Shown: one piece after another, positions 1 to 10,587 of the stretch
Layout: each line of letters begins with the position of its first letter
Position numbering within the stretch: the first letter of the stretch is position 1
NCBI RefSeq assembly: GCF_905220365.1
Contig: NC_061135.1
Span: 8,647,501 to 8,711,500 of the forward strand
From: Vanessa cardui
Taxonomy: Eukaryota > Arthropoda > Insecta > Lepidoptera > Nymphalidae
Direction of reading: 5' to 3'
DNA length: 64,000 nt
Program-made: the position numbers and the translations under genes
The notes under the pieces: generated by a model
Databases searched by the model: none
Seen by the model: only the letters and a program-made list of their open reading frames with translations
What the model was told of the DNA's origin: nothing

Positions 1-905
1 CGAAGCTGAATTTATTGAAGAGTTCCTTCTCTGTTTGTTTTTTTCCAAATTTGAATGAGATTATATCGCATAAACTTTTTTAAATAAAAATATAAATATC
101 CAACCTCCACCTTTTTTGAAGTCACAAATACAATAAAGTTATTTATTTAATAAACGATAAATATTGAACAGTTTTATGTAAAAATTTGAGACGAGAATAT
201 TTTCTTGTTTCATGTTTTTTAGAGCGTGAATTGTCTGAAGTTTGAGTACAGTTTTTAAACTTACTTTGGTATTATTGTGCATACATTATATCAACTGCTA
301 CTCGTATATTAAACAAATAATAACTTTTAAGCAACATGCTATAATTATAAATTTATATTTTAGTTTTGGATACGCGTACGAAACGTGTGGTTCTTAATTT
401 CATTAAATTTCATCAAATTAGGTTCAATAATTTAAGCCGTGTTAGTGTAACAGTAGAGATATCTAATGTTGGCAATTATGATATTAGTACAAGTAGAGAT
501 TCTAACATCGTAGTATTGTTGGTGTTATGTTTTAATACCAAGACACGCATACCGGCTTTATGAAGACCAACAATGTGCCTTAACAGACAAGGACATACTG
601 GGTGACTGTTTCAGCTTAATCTAAACACATTTTATTCTTTTTAATTATACTAAATGTGACAAATAAAAGTATTCTCACTTAGATTTTAATACGTAACTCA
701 GTTCCCGTCCGAGTAAATTACACTACAACTTTGTTATAACACGAAGATTTACGAGTTAATTAATTTAATTACACTTTAAACTCAGTCTTATTTAGACTTC
801 TGGATATACGATAGTGACTTTATATAATTTATGAGGTCCTTAACATTGTTTCGCTTTTCATGTATATATGTACATATATATAGATTTCATATTATGAAAT
901 ATGCT
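1..905. other. AT-rich DNA without recognised genes
   Basis: No open frame here looks like a protein and I recognise no repeat family. The short frame near 366-563 has random-looking composition. Confidence 0.5.
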
Positions 906-907
906 TA

Positions 908-1222
908 TTTCCCTTGGTGGTAGGGCTTTGTGCAAGCCCGTCTGGGTAGGTACCACCCACCCACTCATCAGTTTTTCTACCGCCAAAAAACGGTACTCAG
1001 TATTGTTGTATTCCGGTTTGAAGGGTGAGTGAGCCAGTGTAACTACAGGCACAAGGGACATGACATCTTAGTTCCCAAGGTTAGTGGCGCATTGACGATT
1101 TAAGGAATAGTTAATATTTCTTACAGCGTCATTGTCTATGGGTAATGGTGACCACTTACTATCAGGTGGCCCATATGCTGATGCTATATGCTCGTCCATC
1201 AATCTATACCATAAAAAAAAAT
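908..1222 (+). repeat. SINE-B copy, near full length
   Basis: This copy starts with the family 5' end (TTGGTGGTAGGGCTTTGTGC) and ends in TATACCAT plus an A-run. Sister copies at 23790, 43580 and (minus strand) 34452 define the family. ATGCTTA occurs at 901-907 and again at 1221-1227, a possible 7-bp target-site duplication. It contains an extra short duplication around GCTGATGCTATATGC near the 3' end. SINE identity is inferred from length, A-tail and copy number; no protein is encoded. Confidence 0.75.
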
Positions 1223-2299
1223 GCTTAGTTGTGCGCGGCTTCGCTTTGTGGACTTCTGTTACTTTATTATTATATATTACTTCAAAATTAAAAAGTTTTC
1301 ATTGGTGCAAGTATTGTTAAAATCTGATAATCATTTCAGATATAATATTTATTATATTAAATAATATTATTTAATATAAGTTCCTGTATATGCACTGGGT
1401 ATTAATAGTAACATTAAAAAAAAAGTATTTAGGCGTTCTTTATTTGAATTTTTAGATGATGAATAATGGGAGTATTTCTATGCGGCAACTAGTTCAATAG
1501 TCAAGTGATGTGACATAATCAATTGTTCAAAAAATGAGTGAATGAAGTAGATCGTTTTTTAAGCAAAATTATTTCTCTTTGTCTATGTTTCATTGTCTAT
1601 GTCTGATGTACTCAATGAACTATCTCAGTTCACAGTTATGGCCAGTGGTTAGGACAATAAAAATCATTTTTCACGCACTTAATTTCGGTTTATTGTTTCA
1701 TATTGATAGTGGAATATATACCAATTTTAAGCGGCTTTTGTCTCGTATTTCCCGGCCATTGAGTTTGTTTATTGAGTTTGCTCATACTAAATGTTTTTAT
1801 ATTAAAATGATGTTCTTTATAACTTTCAATATTTACTATCGTTGAAAGTTTCTTACACTGTTGTTAGTGTTTGAACGCAAGTTTTAAATTACTCTTACTA
1901 AAAAAGTAGAACTTAGAACTATTATCTCAATAAAATTTTGAGACACTAAATTATAATTAAACATTTAAATCTTACGAAACATTTTTAGTGATTTTGCTTT
2001 TAACGATACGAGGATGATCCAAATATGGACCCAAATCCACACCAAAGAAATTATGCAATTGAAAAAAAAAACATTGTGACGAAATCGGAATGTCTTGAAC
2101 GAAATTCCTATGCATGTGTATTCGAGCCTCGAGTATTGCAGTGGAATAATGTATAAATCTTCGCCTTTAGAGATTTATGGACTGCTAGTTCAACTATAAC
2201 TACATACATGCAATACAACCTTAAAAAAACTCAATTGTTTCTCTTTTTCTTTGTTTTGTTTATAGAATGGCCAATAAGTTGATGGTGAGAAGTTAATAT
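1223..2299. other. AT-rich DNA without recognised genes
   Basis: Short frames only, none resembling a known protein. No repeat family recognised. Confidence 0.45.
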
Positions 2300-2448
2300 C
2301 GTCAGTAGACATGATTGTCAATGCGCCACCAACCTTGGGACCCAAGATGTCACAGAACACAACAGTACTAAATATTACTATAGTTATAAAATACATAACG
2401 AGTGGGTGGACCCTGCCCTAGGGCTTTTACGAAACCCTACCATCTTGT
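2300..2448 (-). repeat. Old SINE-B fragment
   Basis: Reverse-complement SINE-B landmarks survive: GCGCCACCAACCTTGGGA near 2322-2340, GAGTGGGTGG near 2400, and AAACCCTACC near 2430. Internal deletions and substitutions make it clearly older than the copies at 908 or 43580. Confidence 0.6.
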
Positions 2449-3164
2449 TCTTTTGACACAAACTCAATTTCCTTTTATTCTACATTAAATGTTATCAGGA
2501 ATTGATTATAACGATGTCAAAGTGTATTTTATTCTCGTTTCAATGAGAGCATGTAAACTAAAAAGGGTCCAATGTTTATACGCTGAAAGGTTCACTGGCT
2601 ACGTTACACTTCGTTTGAGTTACGAAGATTGAAACGCAATACATATTAAAATGTTAAATAATAATTTATTTTACATATTATAAATAATTTCATCAAATCA
2701 ATATACATTATTCAAGTGGTCTTTTCTATTTCATATTGAAAAGCATTTGGGAAAACTTAATTATCCATCATTGCACCATTAATGCGTCGTTATGGGAGCT
2801 AAAATATTATGCTTATGGTGTCTGTAATTACACTGGCTCACTTAGCCTTCAAATTAAAACAGTAATAGCCTTTATTAATGTGAACCATTCGATAAGTAGC
2901 CTCTTATCAGCTTGTATAAATTCCTAGCAGAAAAATCTTAATTTTAAAGTCAGAATCGAAATTATTCACAAGGCAAGTGCTTTTGAATAATTTACAAACG
3001 ATTATTGTAATATGAATATCAATATTAATAATATAATTACTGGTAATTAAAACAGTTGCCGATATTGTTTTACTAAATATAATACATTAATTTAAAAAAA
3101 AACTACAATACATTATAATACCTTTTTTGTGGACAAATCGCATATATTTTTTACGGCATAGGTA
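2449..3164. other. AT-rich DNA without recognised genes
   Basis: Nothing recognisable beyond AT-rich sequence. Confidence 0.45.
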
Positions 3165-3353
3165 CCATTTGTAATACCGGAACGATTTGAGAATATTCCC
3201 ATTGCTTCTACAGATAACATCGGAGCACTTGGAGTTCAGTTCCGCGGTTGATTGTAAGGTAAAGCCAAGTTGGAGTCTAAAAAGTTTGGTGTGCTCAGCA
3301 AGGCAAGGCGGTACTTCACGTCAGCCCATCGCTTGCAATTACGATAGTCATCT
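3165..3353 (+). pseudogene. LINE reverse-transcriptase fragment (post-palm/thumb region)
   Basis: In one frame the sequence reads PFVIPERFENIPIAS, then DNIGALGVQFRG, two stops, then GKAKLESKKFGVLSKARRYF and TSAHRLQL. This is the segment after the catalytic core in common lepidopteran jockey/CR1-like reverse transcriptases, where the usual form contains LGV, QFRGHL, AKLASKKLGVL and ARRYFT. A short deletion removes residues between LGV and QFRG, and two stops follow RG. Both ends are truncated and homology fades after RLQL. Exact clade is uncertain. Confidence 0.7.
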
Positions 3354-3749
3354 TCCAGCAGCCTGCTTGTTTGTCACTTAATTCAACAAAGGCTTAATTT
3401 GAAAATTGAAATTTGTACAGGGGAGTTAACAAAAAATATTAGTTATAGCTAATTATTGTACGTTCGAAACAATATAGGTATTTATTGGTTTGAGTTTGGG
3501 GGTTGACGTAGTAGTTGTGAAGGGGTCCTCGGCTCTGAGTATGCTGAAAAGTGCCACATTGACTGAACACGTGCGTTATCGTCATGCATGACGTCATACA
3601 TACAGTATGACCCTCCATGGCCTCCGCAAAAGGGCCTTGTTCGGTGAGAGCGTCAACCTATTTGAACGAATTGCACGGACCGTAACTCACTAGCGAATAG
3701 GCGCTGACATGGTCATTCTGGCACTTTTATATGTTAACGCCTTATTTTC
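3354..3749. other. Unrecognised, relatively GC-richer segment
   Basis: About 3490-3720 is richer in G+C than its surroundings and contains several ACGTCA/TGACGT-like words. No coding frame or known repeat could be assigned. It may be more of a decayed LINE, since LINE fragments lie on both sides. Confidence 0.3.
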
Positions 3750-3885
3750 TTCACTGGTTACATGACGCTGTTTCATTGTTTGCCCAGAGGATCGGAATTG
3801 GGATTCAACGGGGAAATGCTGCTAGCATTCTTGCACCATTCCACACGGTCATGATTTATACAGTAGCTACTTATATGCATTTCAT
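3750..3885 (+). pseudogene. LINE C-terminal tail fragment, frameshifted
   Basis: One frame reads FAQRIGIGIQRGNAASIL, matching the same peptide in the copies at 5478 and on the minus strand at 29149. A single-base loss after AASIL moves the remaining tail out of frame (A-T-I-P-R-G-Q in the better copies). The sequence just after, ending TACAGTAGCTAC, corresponds to the end of the reading frame. It is a truncated relic. Confidence 0.65.
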
Positions 3886-4413
3886 CTATATGGATGTCTT
3901 ATTACACGATATTGCGGGCGCGATGTTGGGATATATTTTACTTATTCATAGTTCTAACTTCAGCTTTTAAGCTTATATTTTTATAAAAAAAAAACATCTT
4001 GTAAAAGATTGAACTTTAAAAAACATTTTCAAATAATTTAATGTAACTTTCAAAATTGAACTAAATAGTTTGTAAAATATCGATGTATAAATATCGATAA
4101 AACAAGTTGTAATTAGTCATAAACTATAAATAATTTCTGAAATTTGAAACAAATAAACTCAATTAAAACTAAATCCGTAAGATTTAAAATAAAATTTCAT
4201 TTCTATTCAAATAAGAGAAAGATAAATCCATAACATTTACGAGCACTTAATTAAACAATATAACTTTTTTTTTGCGAAATAATTATGCACTGTATACATA
4301 TAATGTCATATTTTTTTGTCAAAATAAACACCCTAATAAAATTTCTCCCAACGGAAGGTGTACAATGTAATCGTAATTGGATAAGACATTGTCAATTTAA
4401 TTTATATTTTAAA
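3886..4413. other. AT-rich DNA without recognised genes
   Basis: Very AT-rich; no coding frame or repeat family recognised. Confidence 0.45.
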
Positions 4414-4690
4414 GTAAAATTAAAATAACAGTCTGTAGATTTCCCACTGCTGAGATAAGGCCTCCTCTTCCATTACGGAGAGGGTTTGGAACATATTCCA
4501 CCACGCTGTTCAAATGCGGGAAAAATTAGACACATGCAGGTTTCCTCACGATGTTTTTCTTCACCGCCGAGCACGAGATGAATTATAAACACAAATTAAG
4601 TACATATATATAGTGGTGCTTGCCTGGGTTTGAACCGGAAATCATCGGTTAAGATGCACGCGTTCTAACCATTGGGCCATCTTAGCTCTT
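4414..4690 (-). repeat. SINE-A copy (tRNA-derived), first unit
   Basis: Read on the minus strand, this starts with a tRNA-like head (reverse of TTAGAACGCG-type A-box arm; B-box GGTTCAAACCC) and runs through TAATTCATCTCGTGCTCGGC to the 3' end CAGCAGTGGGAAAT. It lacks the stretch between the ATGCGGG and AAAATTAGAC landmarks that full copies have. Its right part is repeated immediately downstream (see the tandem duplication). Confidence 0.75.
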
Positions 4691-5005
4691 ATCTTACCTC
4701 TATATGTTATTTAATTTTTTTTATTTTCACATACTGACACTTGATTGGAACATATTCCACCACGCTGTTCAAATGCGGGAAAAATTAGACACATGCAGGT
4801 TTCCTCACGATGTTTTTCTTCACCGCCGAGCACGAGATGAATTATAAACACAAATTAAGTACATATATATGTAGTGGTGCTTGCCTGGGTTTGAACCGGA
4901 AATCATCGGTTAAGATGCACGCGTTCTAACCATTGGGCCATCTTAGCTCTTATCTTACCTCTATATGTTATTTAATTTTTTTTATTTTCACATACTGACA
5001 CTTGA
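4486..5005 (-). repeat. Tandem duplication through SINE-A: two ~260-bp units
   Basis: Unit 1 is 4486-4744 (259 bp) and unit 2 is 4745-5005 (261 bp). They are almost identical; the only difference I see is two extra bases in the TATATA run of unit 2. Each unit holds most of SINE-A including the tRNA-like head, plus about 55 bp of flanking DNA ending in CATACTGACACTTGA. Copying flanking host DNA shows this is a local duplication, not two insertions. Confidence 0.85.
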
Positions 5006-5477
5006 CATATATTTTGGTTTGTATGATTTATCATAATGTATTGATATTATTTTAGCTAAAATAACGTGTGTTATAAATACATTGTTATTTGGATTTGATT
5101 TGTATTAAATTGAATTAAGATTTATCCAAAGAGACGTATGTATATTGTACATGCGTTGTACCTACTTTGTATTAGTTCCAAAGTTTTATTTTTAAATCAA
5201 AAATAAAGTTCATATAATTTATTATGACAAAAGTAAGTTTAATCCTTTGATTTAAAAATATTATATGATAATTTAAGTATGACGACCGCATGAAGCATGA
5301 CGTCATTTTGGTACATAATAAATTTTATCATACGTCATTGTTTGATGAATAGAATAGAAGTTAATTGCTGAGACGAGTGACATAATATTGATCTGGTTCT
5401 TAAACGGTGAAAAAGGCTCAACTATTGTCAATACAGTATTGTATATACCTATCTAAATTATTATTATATCTAATTAC
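5006..5477. other. AT-rich DNA without recognised genes
   Basis: No coding frame or repeat recognised in this stretch. Confidence 0.45.
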
Positions 5478-5690
5478 TTTTTTGTTCCATTTGCTGTCGA
5501 AACGCTTGGCCCTTGGAGTAGTGGTGCAAAAAGCTTCATCAAAAGTATAACACCTCGCCTCATTGCCTCCACTGGTGACAGGAGGGCTGGTTCGTTTTTT
5601 GCCCAGAGGATCGGAATTGCGATTCAACGGGGAAATGCTGCTAGCATTCTTGCCACCATTCCACGCGGTCAAGATATATACAGTAACTAG
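5478..5690 (+). pseudogene. LINE C-terminal coding remnant with stop codon
   Basis: A 70-codon open stretch ends in TAG at 5688-5690. In order it contains FVPFAVETLGPW, SSGAKSFIKSITPRLIASTG, DRRAGSFFAQRIGIAIQRGN and AASILATIPRGQDIYSN. This is the tail of a non-LTR retrotransposon polymerase, downstream of the reverse-transcriptase domain. The same tail occurs on the minus strand at 29149-29345 and partly at 3750. The shared 3' UTR (TATTTGTATATATTTAAGCA) continues to about 5727. No upstream coding sequence remains, as expected of a 5'-truncated insertion. The clade cannot be fixed from the tail alone. Confidence 0.75.
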
Positions 5691-5745
5691 TTTTAGTTCA
5701 TATTTGTATATATTTAAGCATTTAATGTTATTCATTCTTATCTAA

Positions 5746-6292
5746 ACTAGTATATAACTATCGAGCTGTTTTGATTTATGTAAAACATGGATTCGTACAA
5801 TTGTCTGAAATAAAAACTTTTTATTTCTATCAACAGTATCTGAATTCAAATAAATGAAATGAATACTGTATTATATTTACGAGAAACACATTTAAAGTCT
5901 GCTAGTTTCGAAACTGTAGTGGGATATATTGTATGTGTACTGAAATCGCTCGTAAGATGTGGATTTCCTTTTCAACCAGCCAGTTTCATCGCAGCTGGAG
6001 GGTTATTTATGAAGCAAAAAGAACTGAAACTTATTTATTTCAAATTGCTAAAACAACAAATACAAACGGTGGATTTACCGTTGCGTTGTATAATAATTCA
6101 AGAATATTTGCTCGTAACTGTAAACTAAGTTTTATAACCAGCACGACCGCGTTCACATATGATCGTTTAGTGCTATTTGAAATAGAATGCCTGAAATATT
6201 TTTTTAAAAATATTTATTATTTGCAGACACGATCTACAGATTTTTAAAGCACTTTTCATTTTGTTCAAAACTATTTCTTCCTTTATTTTTAA
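5746..6292. other. AT-rich DNA without recognised genes
   Basis: Two overlapping short frames near 5859-6247 have no recognisable motifs and are probably chance openings. Confidence 0.4.
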
Positions 6293-6792
6293 CTAGCGAC
6301 CCGCCCTGGCTTCGCACAGGTCATATACTGATATTAAATGTACTACAGAATTTGTTTATTTACGACATCACATTAAAAACTTCTAAAATTATCAGTAAAT
6401 ATGAGTCAACATCACATTCGTTACTCTTATCCCAATGTAAGTAGGTAAAGCACTTGTGTTATGGAAAATCAGAAGTAAGGACGGTACCACAGACACCCAG
6501 ACCCAAGACAACATAGAATACAAATTATAATCTACATCGACTCGGCCGGGAATCGAACCAGGGACCTCGGAGTGGCGTACCCATGAAAACCGGTGTACTC
6601 ACCACTCGACCACGGAGGTCGTCGCATCAGTGTTTCATTAATATATTTTCCATGCATGATAAAAAAAACCTTCCTCTCGAATCACTCTATCTATTAAGTC
6701 TGCATCAAAATCCGTTGCGTAGTTTCAAAGATTTAAGCATACATAGGGATATAGGGACAGAGAAAGCGACTTTGTTTCATACTATGTAGTGA
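6293..6792 (-). mobile_element. Non-autonomous Helitron, interrupted by SINE-C
   Basis: On the minus strand the element starts with TC (TCACTACATAGTATGAAACA) and ends in CTAG followed by T, with a GCGAAGCC-type hairpin just before the end. These are the usual Helitron marks: 5' TC, 3' hairpin plus CTRR, insertion between A and T, no target duplication. Related copies lie at 12022, 14241, 21053 and 49044. A SINE-C insertion at 6396-6630 splits it exactly between TTATCAG and TGTTTC. It encodes no protein. Confidence 0.75.
6396..6630 (-). repeat. SINE-C: tRNA-derived SINE nested in a Helitron
   Basis: The minus-strand head begins GACGACCTCCGTGGTCGAGT. It has an A-box-like TGGTCGAGTGGT (reverse of 6601-6612) and a B-box matching GGTTCGATTCC exactly (reverse of 6549-6559). 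The body runs through GTTGTCTTGGGTCTGGGTGT and ends near GGGATAAGAGTAACG. ATCAG occurs at both edges (6391-6395 and 6626-6630), a minimal target duplication. The tRNA-like part is the SINE promoter, not a functional tRNA gene. Confidence 0.8.
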
Positions 6793-8120
6793 TATATATT
6801 TGGTAATTTTTAATTCAGATACAGAATGGATACCATTTTAGATATATTAGATTTCAAGACAAACGGTAAGTAGACTGCATCGAAGAAAATAGGGCATTAA
6901 GGAAAGCGAATACAAAAACAAGAGCGCGTATTATTTTGCGGTAATAACGACGCGTGTTTTAAATACGCCTAATATACCGTCACTTCAAGTATTAATAATA
7001 GACATATTAGCAGTAGTTAATTGTTACATATATTACCGGGAATTTATATGTAATTTTGAGATTGGCATTTGCAGCTTCAGTGAATTTTTTTAACTCGGAA
7101 AAGTTTAACGGTACGTTGTCGTATGTCAATAATAAGTGCCATAAAAATCAAAATTCATCTTTTTTATTTAAACGCGGAAGATAGATAAATCAATTGTTGG
7201 TTGGCATTGCAAGAAACATTTATCAAACCTCAAATTGCCAGTGCACTACCGTCGCTCGAATAAAGTGGTTTTGTTGTGTGTCTGCCAAAGAGATGCTATG
7301 CTTAGCATAATTGATTTAAAACCAATTGGCAACTCGAGGTTGTTTACATATTTAATAATATTTTAAAAAACGTAAAAGAATATTATAGTTTTAAAAAGAA
7401 AATGTTTACTCGGAAAAGTTGTTATGAGCAAGTTTCTTCGTATCACAGAATTAAATTGAATGTAAAGTTGTAAAGTATTAGAATTTATACTGCTGGGATG
7501 AAACAGCAAGAAATTGATTGATACTCTTTACCTTCATTCAGATATATCGAATTATAAACCAACACATTTATATTGCTCCTTATGATAAATACAATCATTA
7601 AGAAGCAGGAAGACAACAATATTTTATCGTATTTTATTAGATTCAATATTTGATTTTATTAATAGACAAATGCCATTTTATCATTTGTCGCAAGAACATT
7701 ACATTGCTTATAAACGAATTTGTGAAAATGAAGACAAATTGAGTGTGAAATTGCGAATCCATAATTCTGATAGCAACCTTGCCCCACAGTACATTTAGGC
7801 GTAGGTAAGCGAGGTGATAAATAGTCTGAGTTACTCGAAACTGCTTGCATTAACTTAATGTGCCGTAATGGCTTCAGGCAAGTAATATGCTACACGAGGA
7901 ACTTGACCTATTAAGTTATTCTATGTTCTTTAGTAATCACATAGAAAAAATAAAATCTATTCGTACCCAATTCGATTTTGAATGAATTCATTTAAATTAA
8001 CTATTTTGAAACGTGGTTGGAAACTAAAATGACAGATTTGTATAATTATTGATGTAAAATCCTTTCGCTTACCTGCAATACGTGCACGGGATTCCCTGAA
8101 GAGGCACGGAAGCTTGTAAA
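6793..8120. other. AT-rich DNA without recognised genes
   Basis: No protein-like frame or known repeat identified. Confidence 0.45.
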
Positions 8121-8359
8121 CAGTGGCGTAGCTAGGTGAGGAAGGGCCCCAGTGCATAGAAAAAGAATCGGGCCCTCACCCCTTCTTTCCCAACTCTCTT
8201 TAACTAATAATTACCCTTTAAAATTATAGATACCAAATAAGAAATCTTGTGCGTGATTTTCTAGCTTCAGAAGGTTAAGGTTTAGTTTAGAGGACCCCTG
8301 AAATCCGGGGCCCAGGTGCACTGCACCACCTGGCCCTATGATAGCTAGGCTAGCCACTG
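8121..8359. mobile_element. hAT-type MITE (239 bp)
   Basis: The left end is CAGTGGCGTAGCTAGG and the right end, reverse complemented, begins CAGTGGCTAGCCTAGCTA. CAGNGGC-type imperfect inverted termini are typical of hAT elements. The 8-bp flanks are CTTGTAAA (8113-8120) and TTTGTAAC (8360-8367), matching at 6 of 8, consistent with a decayed 8-bp target duplication. It encodes no transposase and would depend on a hAT element elsewhere. Confidence 0.75.
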
Positions 8360-9344
8360 TTTGTAACAGGATATCAGAAAATCTAGCGTTATTTGATTTG
8401 ACCAATGAGCGTACAGTGTTAGAGTTGGTACACGTTATTCAAAATAATTGAATGTAAATATTACTTATTACCAAGATGGCATGACAGATGTACATTTCAT
8501 ATGTAAAACTCAATAGATTTTTGTTATTTGTTATATAATATATTTCATGGCGCTATTGGATTGACAAGATTTTCCGAAGTTTATTCTCGGTGGAGATATT
8601 TCGCAAAGCTTTTCCTCTTTCTTTAGTTTATGAGAAAAGAAAACAAAAATAGCGCTATGTGTATTTTAAATGAATATAAGTTAAGAAATTCTGATAAGCA
8701 AGGCAAGCAATATAATTACGTCGATATTACAATAGCATGATTCCATTTAAAACTTCTTTAAGCATCAAGATCAATCAATCACAATTCAAATATGAAAAAA
8801 AATGGTCCTTATGTTACGACATTGATTGATTTAGAAATAAGTGCTGCCAACTTAACAGCGGATACGTCATGATAATTTGCGTTCCATATATAATTATTTA
8901 TTGTTTAGAATGTTACTGACACACACAAAGACATGGATTTATTAACATGATCAGTAATTAACCCAACTATATTTTGCTCATAATAATAATATCAACCTTG
9001 GCTTTATTATATACCATAGTAGCATATATATATATACAATTATATATAACAAGTAATAAAATTAAAAAAATTAACAAATTATAAAAATGGAGGGGGGGGG
9101 GGGGGGCTGATTTCAGAAAACTGTTCCAGTTGACAATGTAAATGAAAAATATATTGTAATTTTTGAATAGTTGACAACTTTAAATAAAGATAAATTAATT
9201 TTTAAAATTATAATGTGTATTTTATTAAATAAACGCATTTCGCACGAAACAGAATTATTATATAATAATAATTTTATTTGCTTCAATTATTATATTACAG
9301 TCGACTTGAAGTTGGATTATTATTATTATTTTATTTATTTATAT
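8360..9344. other. AT-rich DNA with a poly-G tract
   Basis: No gene seen. A run of 15 G residues at 9092-9106 stands out from the AT-rich background. A TA-rich simple repeat lies near 9025-9050. Confidence 0.5.
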
Positions 9345-10587
9345 ACGAACAGACAAGGTTTTCATTGTCCATGCTGTAAATGTTTCGGCTTATATTTTTA
9401 AAGTCGACCGCCTGCCTGACACTAACCCTCCTTGGGAATGCTATCGTGGCGGTTTACCCGCCACTGTGGGGGTGGCCCAAAGTGCAGATGATATGCATTG
9501 GGCCCTAATATAAACCCTTAGTCGCCTCTTACGACACCCACGGGGAGGTCCTATTCTAATCCGGGACCACACGTGTAGAATTAATTCGTGCTATGTACAA
9601 GGGATCTTGTACCTACGTCCGATCGTCTGCCGGTAACACCGACAGGTTCAATGTGGCTGTAGGTTTGCACCAAGGGTCGGCTCTAAGTCCTTACCTCTTC
9701 CTGCTGGTTATGGACGCTCCAACGGCGGACATACAGGAGGAGGCACCCTGGTGCATGCTTTTTGCCGACGACATTGTACTGGTTGGTGAAGATGGACCTG
9801 AGTGGATCTCAGGTCCATCCAGGAGCAGATTGGAGGATTGGCAACGGAAACTGGAGAATGTTGGCCTGAAAATCAGTAGAACGAAGACTGAATACATGTT
9901 CTGCGATTTCGGCGGTCTCTCCGGTCCTGAAGCCATAGCGCTTGATGGCGCAGCTCTTCCAGTCTGCTCCGACTTCCGGTATCTCGGTTCACTCATTCAA
10001 GGCGATGGCGGAATAGATCGAACGGTGAAGCACAGGATTAACACAGGATGGATGAAATGGCGGCAGGTTACGGGAACAATTTGTGACCCCCGTATTCCCC
10101 TTAAACTTAAGGGGAAGATCTATAAGACCATGATCAGACCTGCTGTTCTGTATGGATCAGAGTGTTTGGCTACAAAAGGGACGACTGAAAGACATTTGCA
10201 TGTTGCGGAGATGAGAATGCTGAGAGGAATGTGTGGTGTTACGCGAATGGATAGAGTAAGAATTGAGTATATAAGAGGAAGTTTGAAAGTGACACCGATA
10301 GCCGAGAAGTTATGTGGAAGGCGGCTATCATGGTATGGGCATGTAATGCGGAGGAATGGGGAACACATTGTGAGGAAGGCCTTGAGCATGGATGTGGATG
10401 GATATAGAGGTAGAGGACGACCAAGGAAACGATGGATGGATTGTGTGAAAGATGATATGGCTAGAAATAATGTTACTTGTGAGATGACGTCTGACAGAGA
10501 AGTATGGAAGGAGAAGACATGCTGTGCCGACCCCAAATAAAATTGGGATAAGGGCAGGAGAATGAATGAATGACACGAACAGACAAG
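9345..10587 (+). mobile_element. 5'-truncated RTE-clade LINE with 13-bp target duplication
   Basis: ACGAACAGACAAG occurs at 9345-9357 and again at 10575-10587, a clean 13-bp target-site duplication bounding the insertion at 9358-10574. The 3' end is a short simple repeat, (GAAT)n/(TGAA)n, typical of RTE elements. Recognisable reverse-transcriptase coding begins only near 9572. The 5' segment, about 9400-9570, looks like an RTE leader lying in reverse: its reverse complement reads GTGGGTGTCGTAAGAGGCGA. An internal inversion is therefore suspected. Confidence 0.8.
9593..10540 (+). CDS. RTE-clade reverse transcriptase, C-terminal half
   Basis: Open for 315 codons from the first ATG; homology begins about seven codons earlier (VELIRAMYKG), so this ATG is internal and not a native start. 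It has motif B as [16 protein letters not shown] (residues 26-41) and motif C as FADD (57-60), with the catalytic aspartates. The thumb region follows, then [26 protein letters not shown] and a basic GRGRPRKRW tail. The stop lies 34 bases before the terminal simple repeat. The endonuclease and motif A, which holds the first catalytic aspartate, are missing, so the element cannot move by itself. A GPEWISGPSR stretch after FADD looks like a small family-specific insertion. Relic of an insertion; not a host gene. Confidence 0.85.
   Translation: MYKGSCTYVRSSAGNTDRFNVAVGLHQGSALSPYLFLLVMDAPTADIQEEAPWCMLFADDIVLVGEDGPEWISGPSRSRLEDWQRKLENVGLKISRTKTEYMFCDFGGLSGPEAIALDGAALPVCSDFRYLGSLIQGDGGIDRTVKHRINTGWMKWRQVTGTICDPRIPLKLKGKIYKTMIRPAVLYGSECLATKGTTERHLHVAEMRMLRGMCGVTRMDRVRIEYIRGSLKVTPIAEKLCGRRLSWYGHVMRRNGEHIVRKALSMDVDGYRGRGRPRKRWMDCVKDDMARNNVTCEMTSDREVWKEKTCCADPK

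Noticed and set aside
4486..5005. CRISPR-like or satellite array
   Set aside because: Only two units of ~260 bp that consist of a SINE plus flank; no short repeats with spacers.
5859..6247. Two overlapping frames of about 90-100 codons
   Set aside because: Neither has motifs, and overlapping chance openings are expected at this length in AT-rich DNA.
6541..6623. Possible tRNA gene on the minus strand (A-box and perfect B-box)
   Set aside because: It is the head of SINE-C; the cloverleaf arms do not close and the SINE body follows directly.
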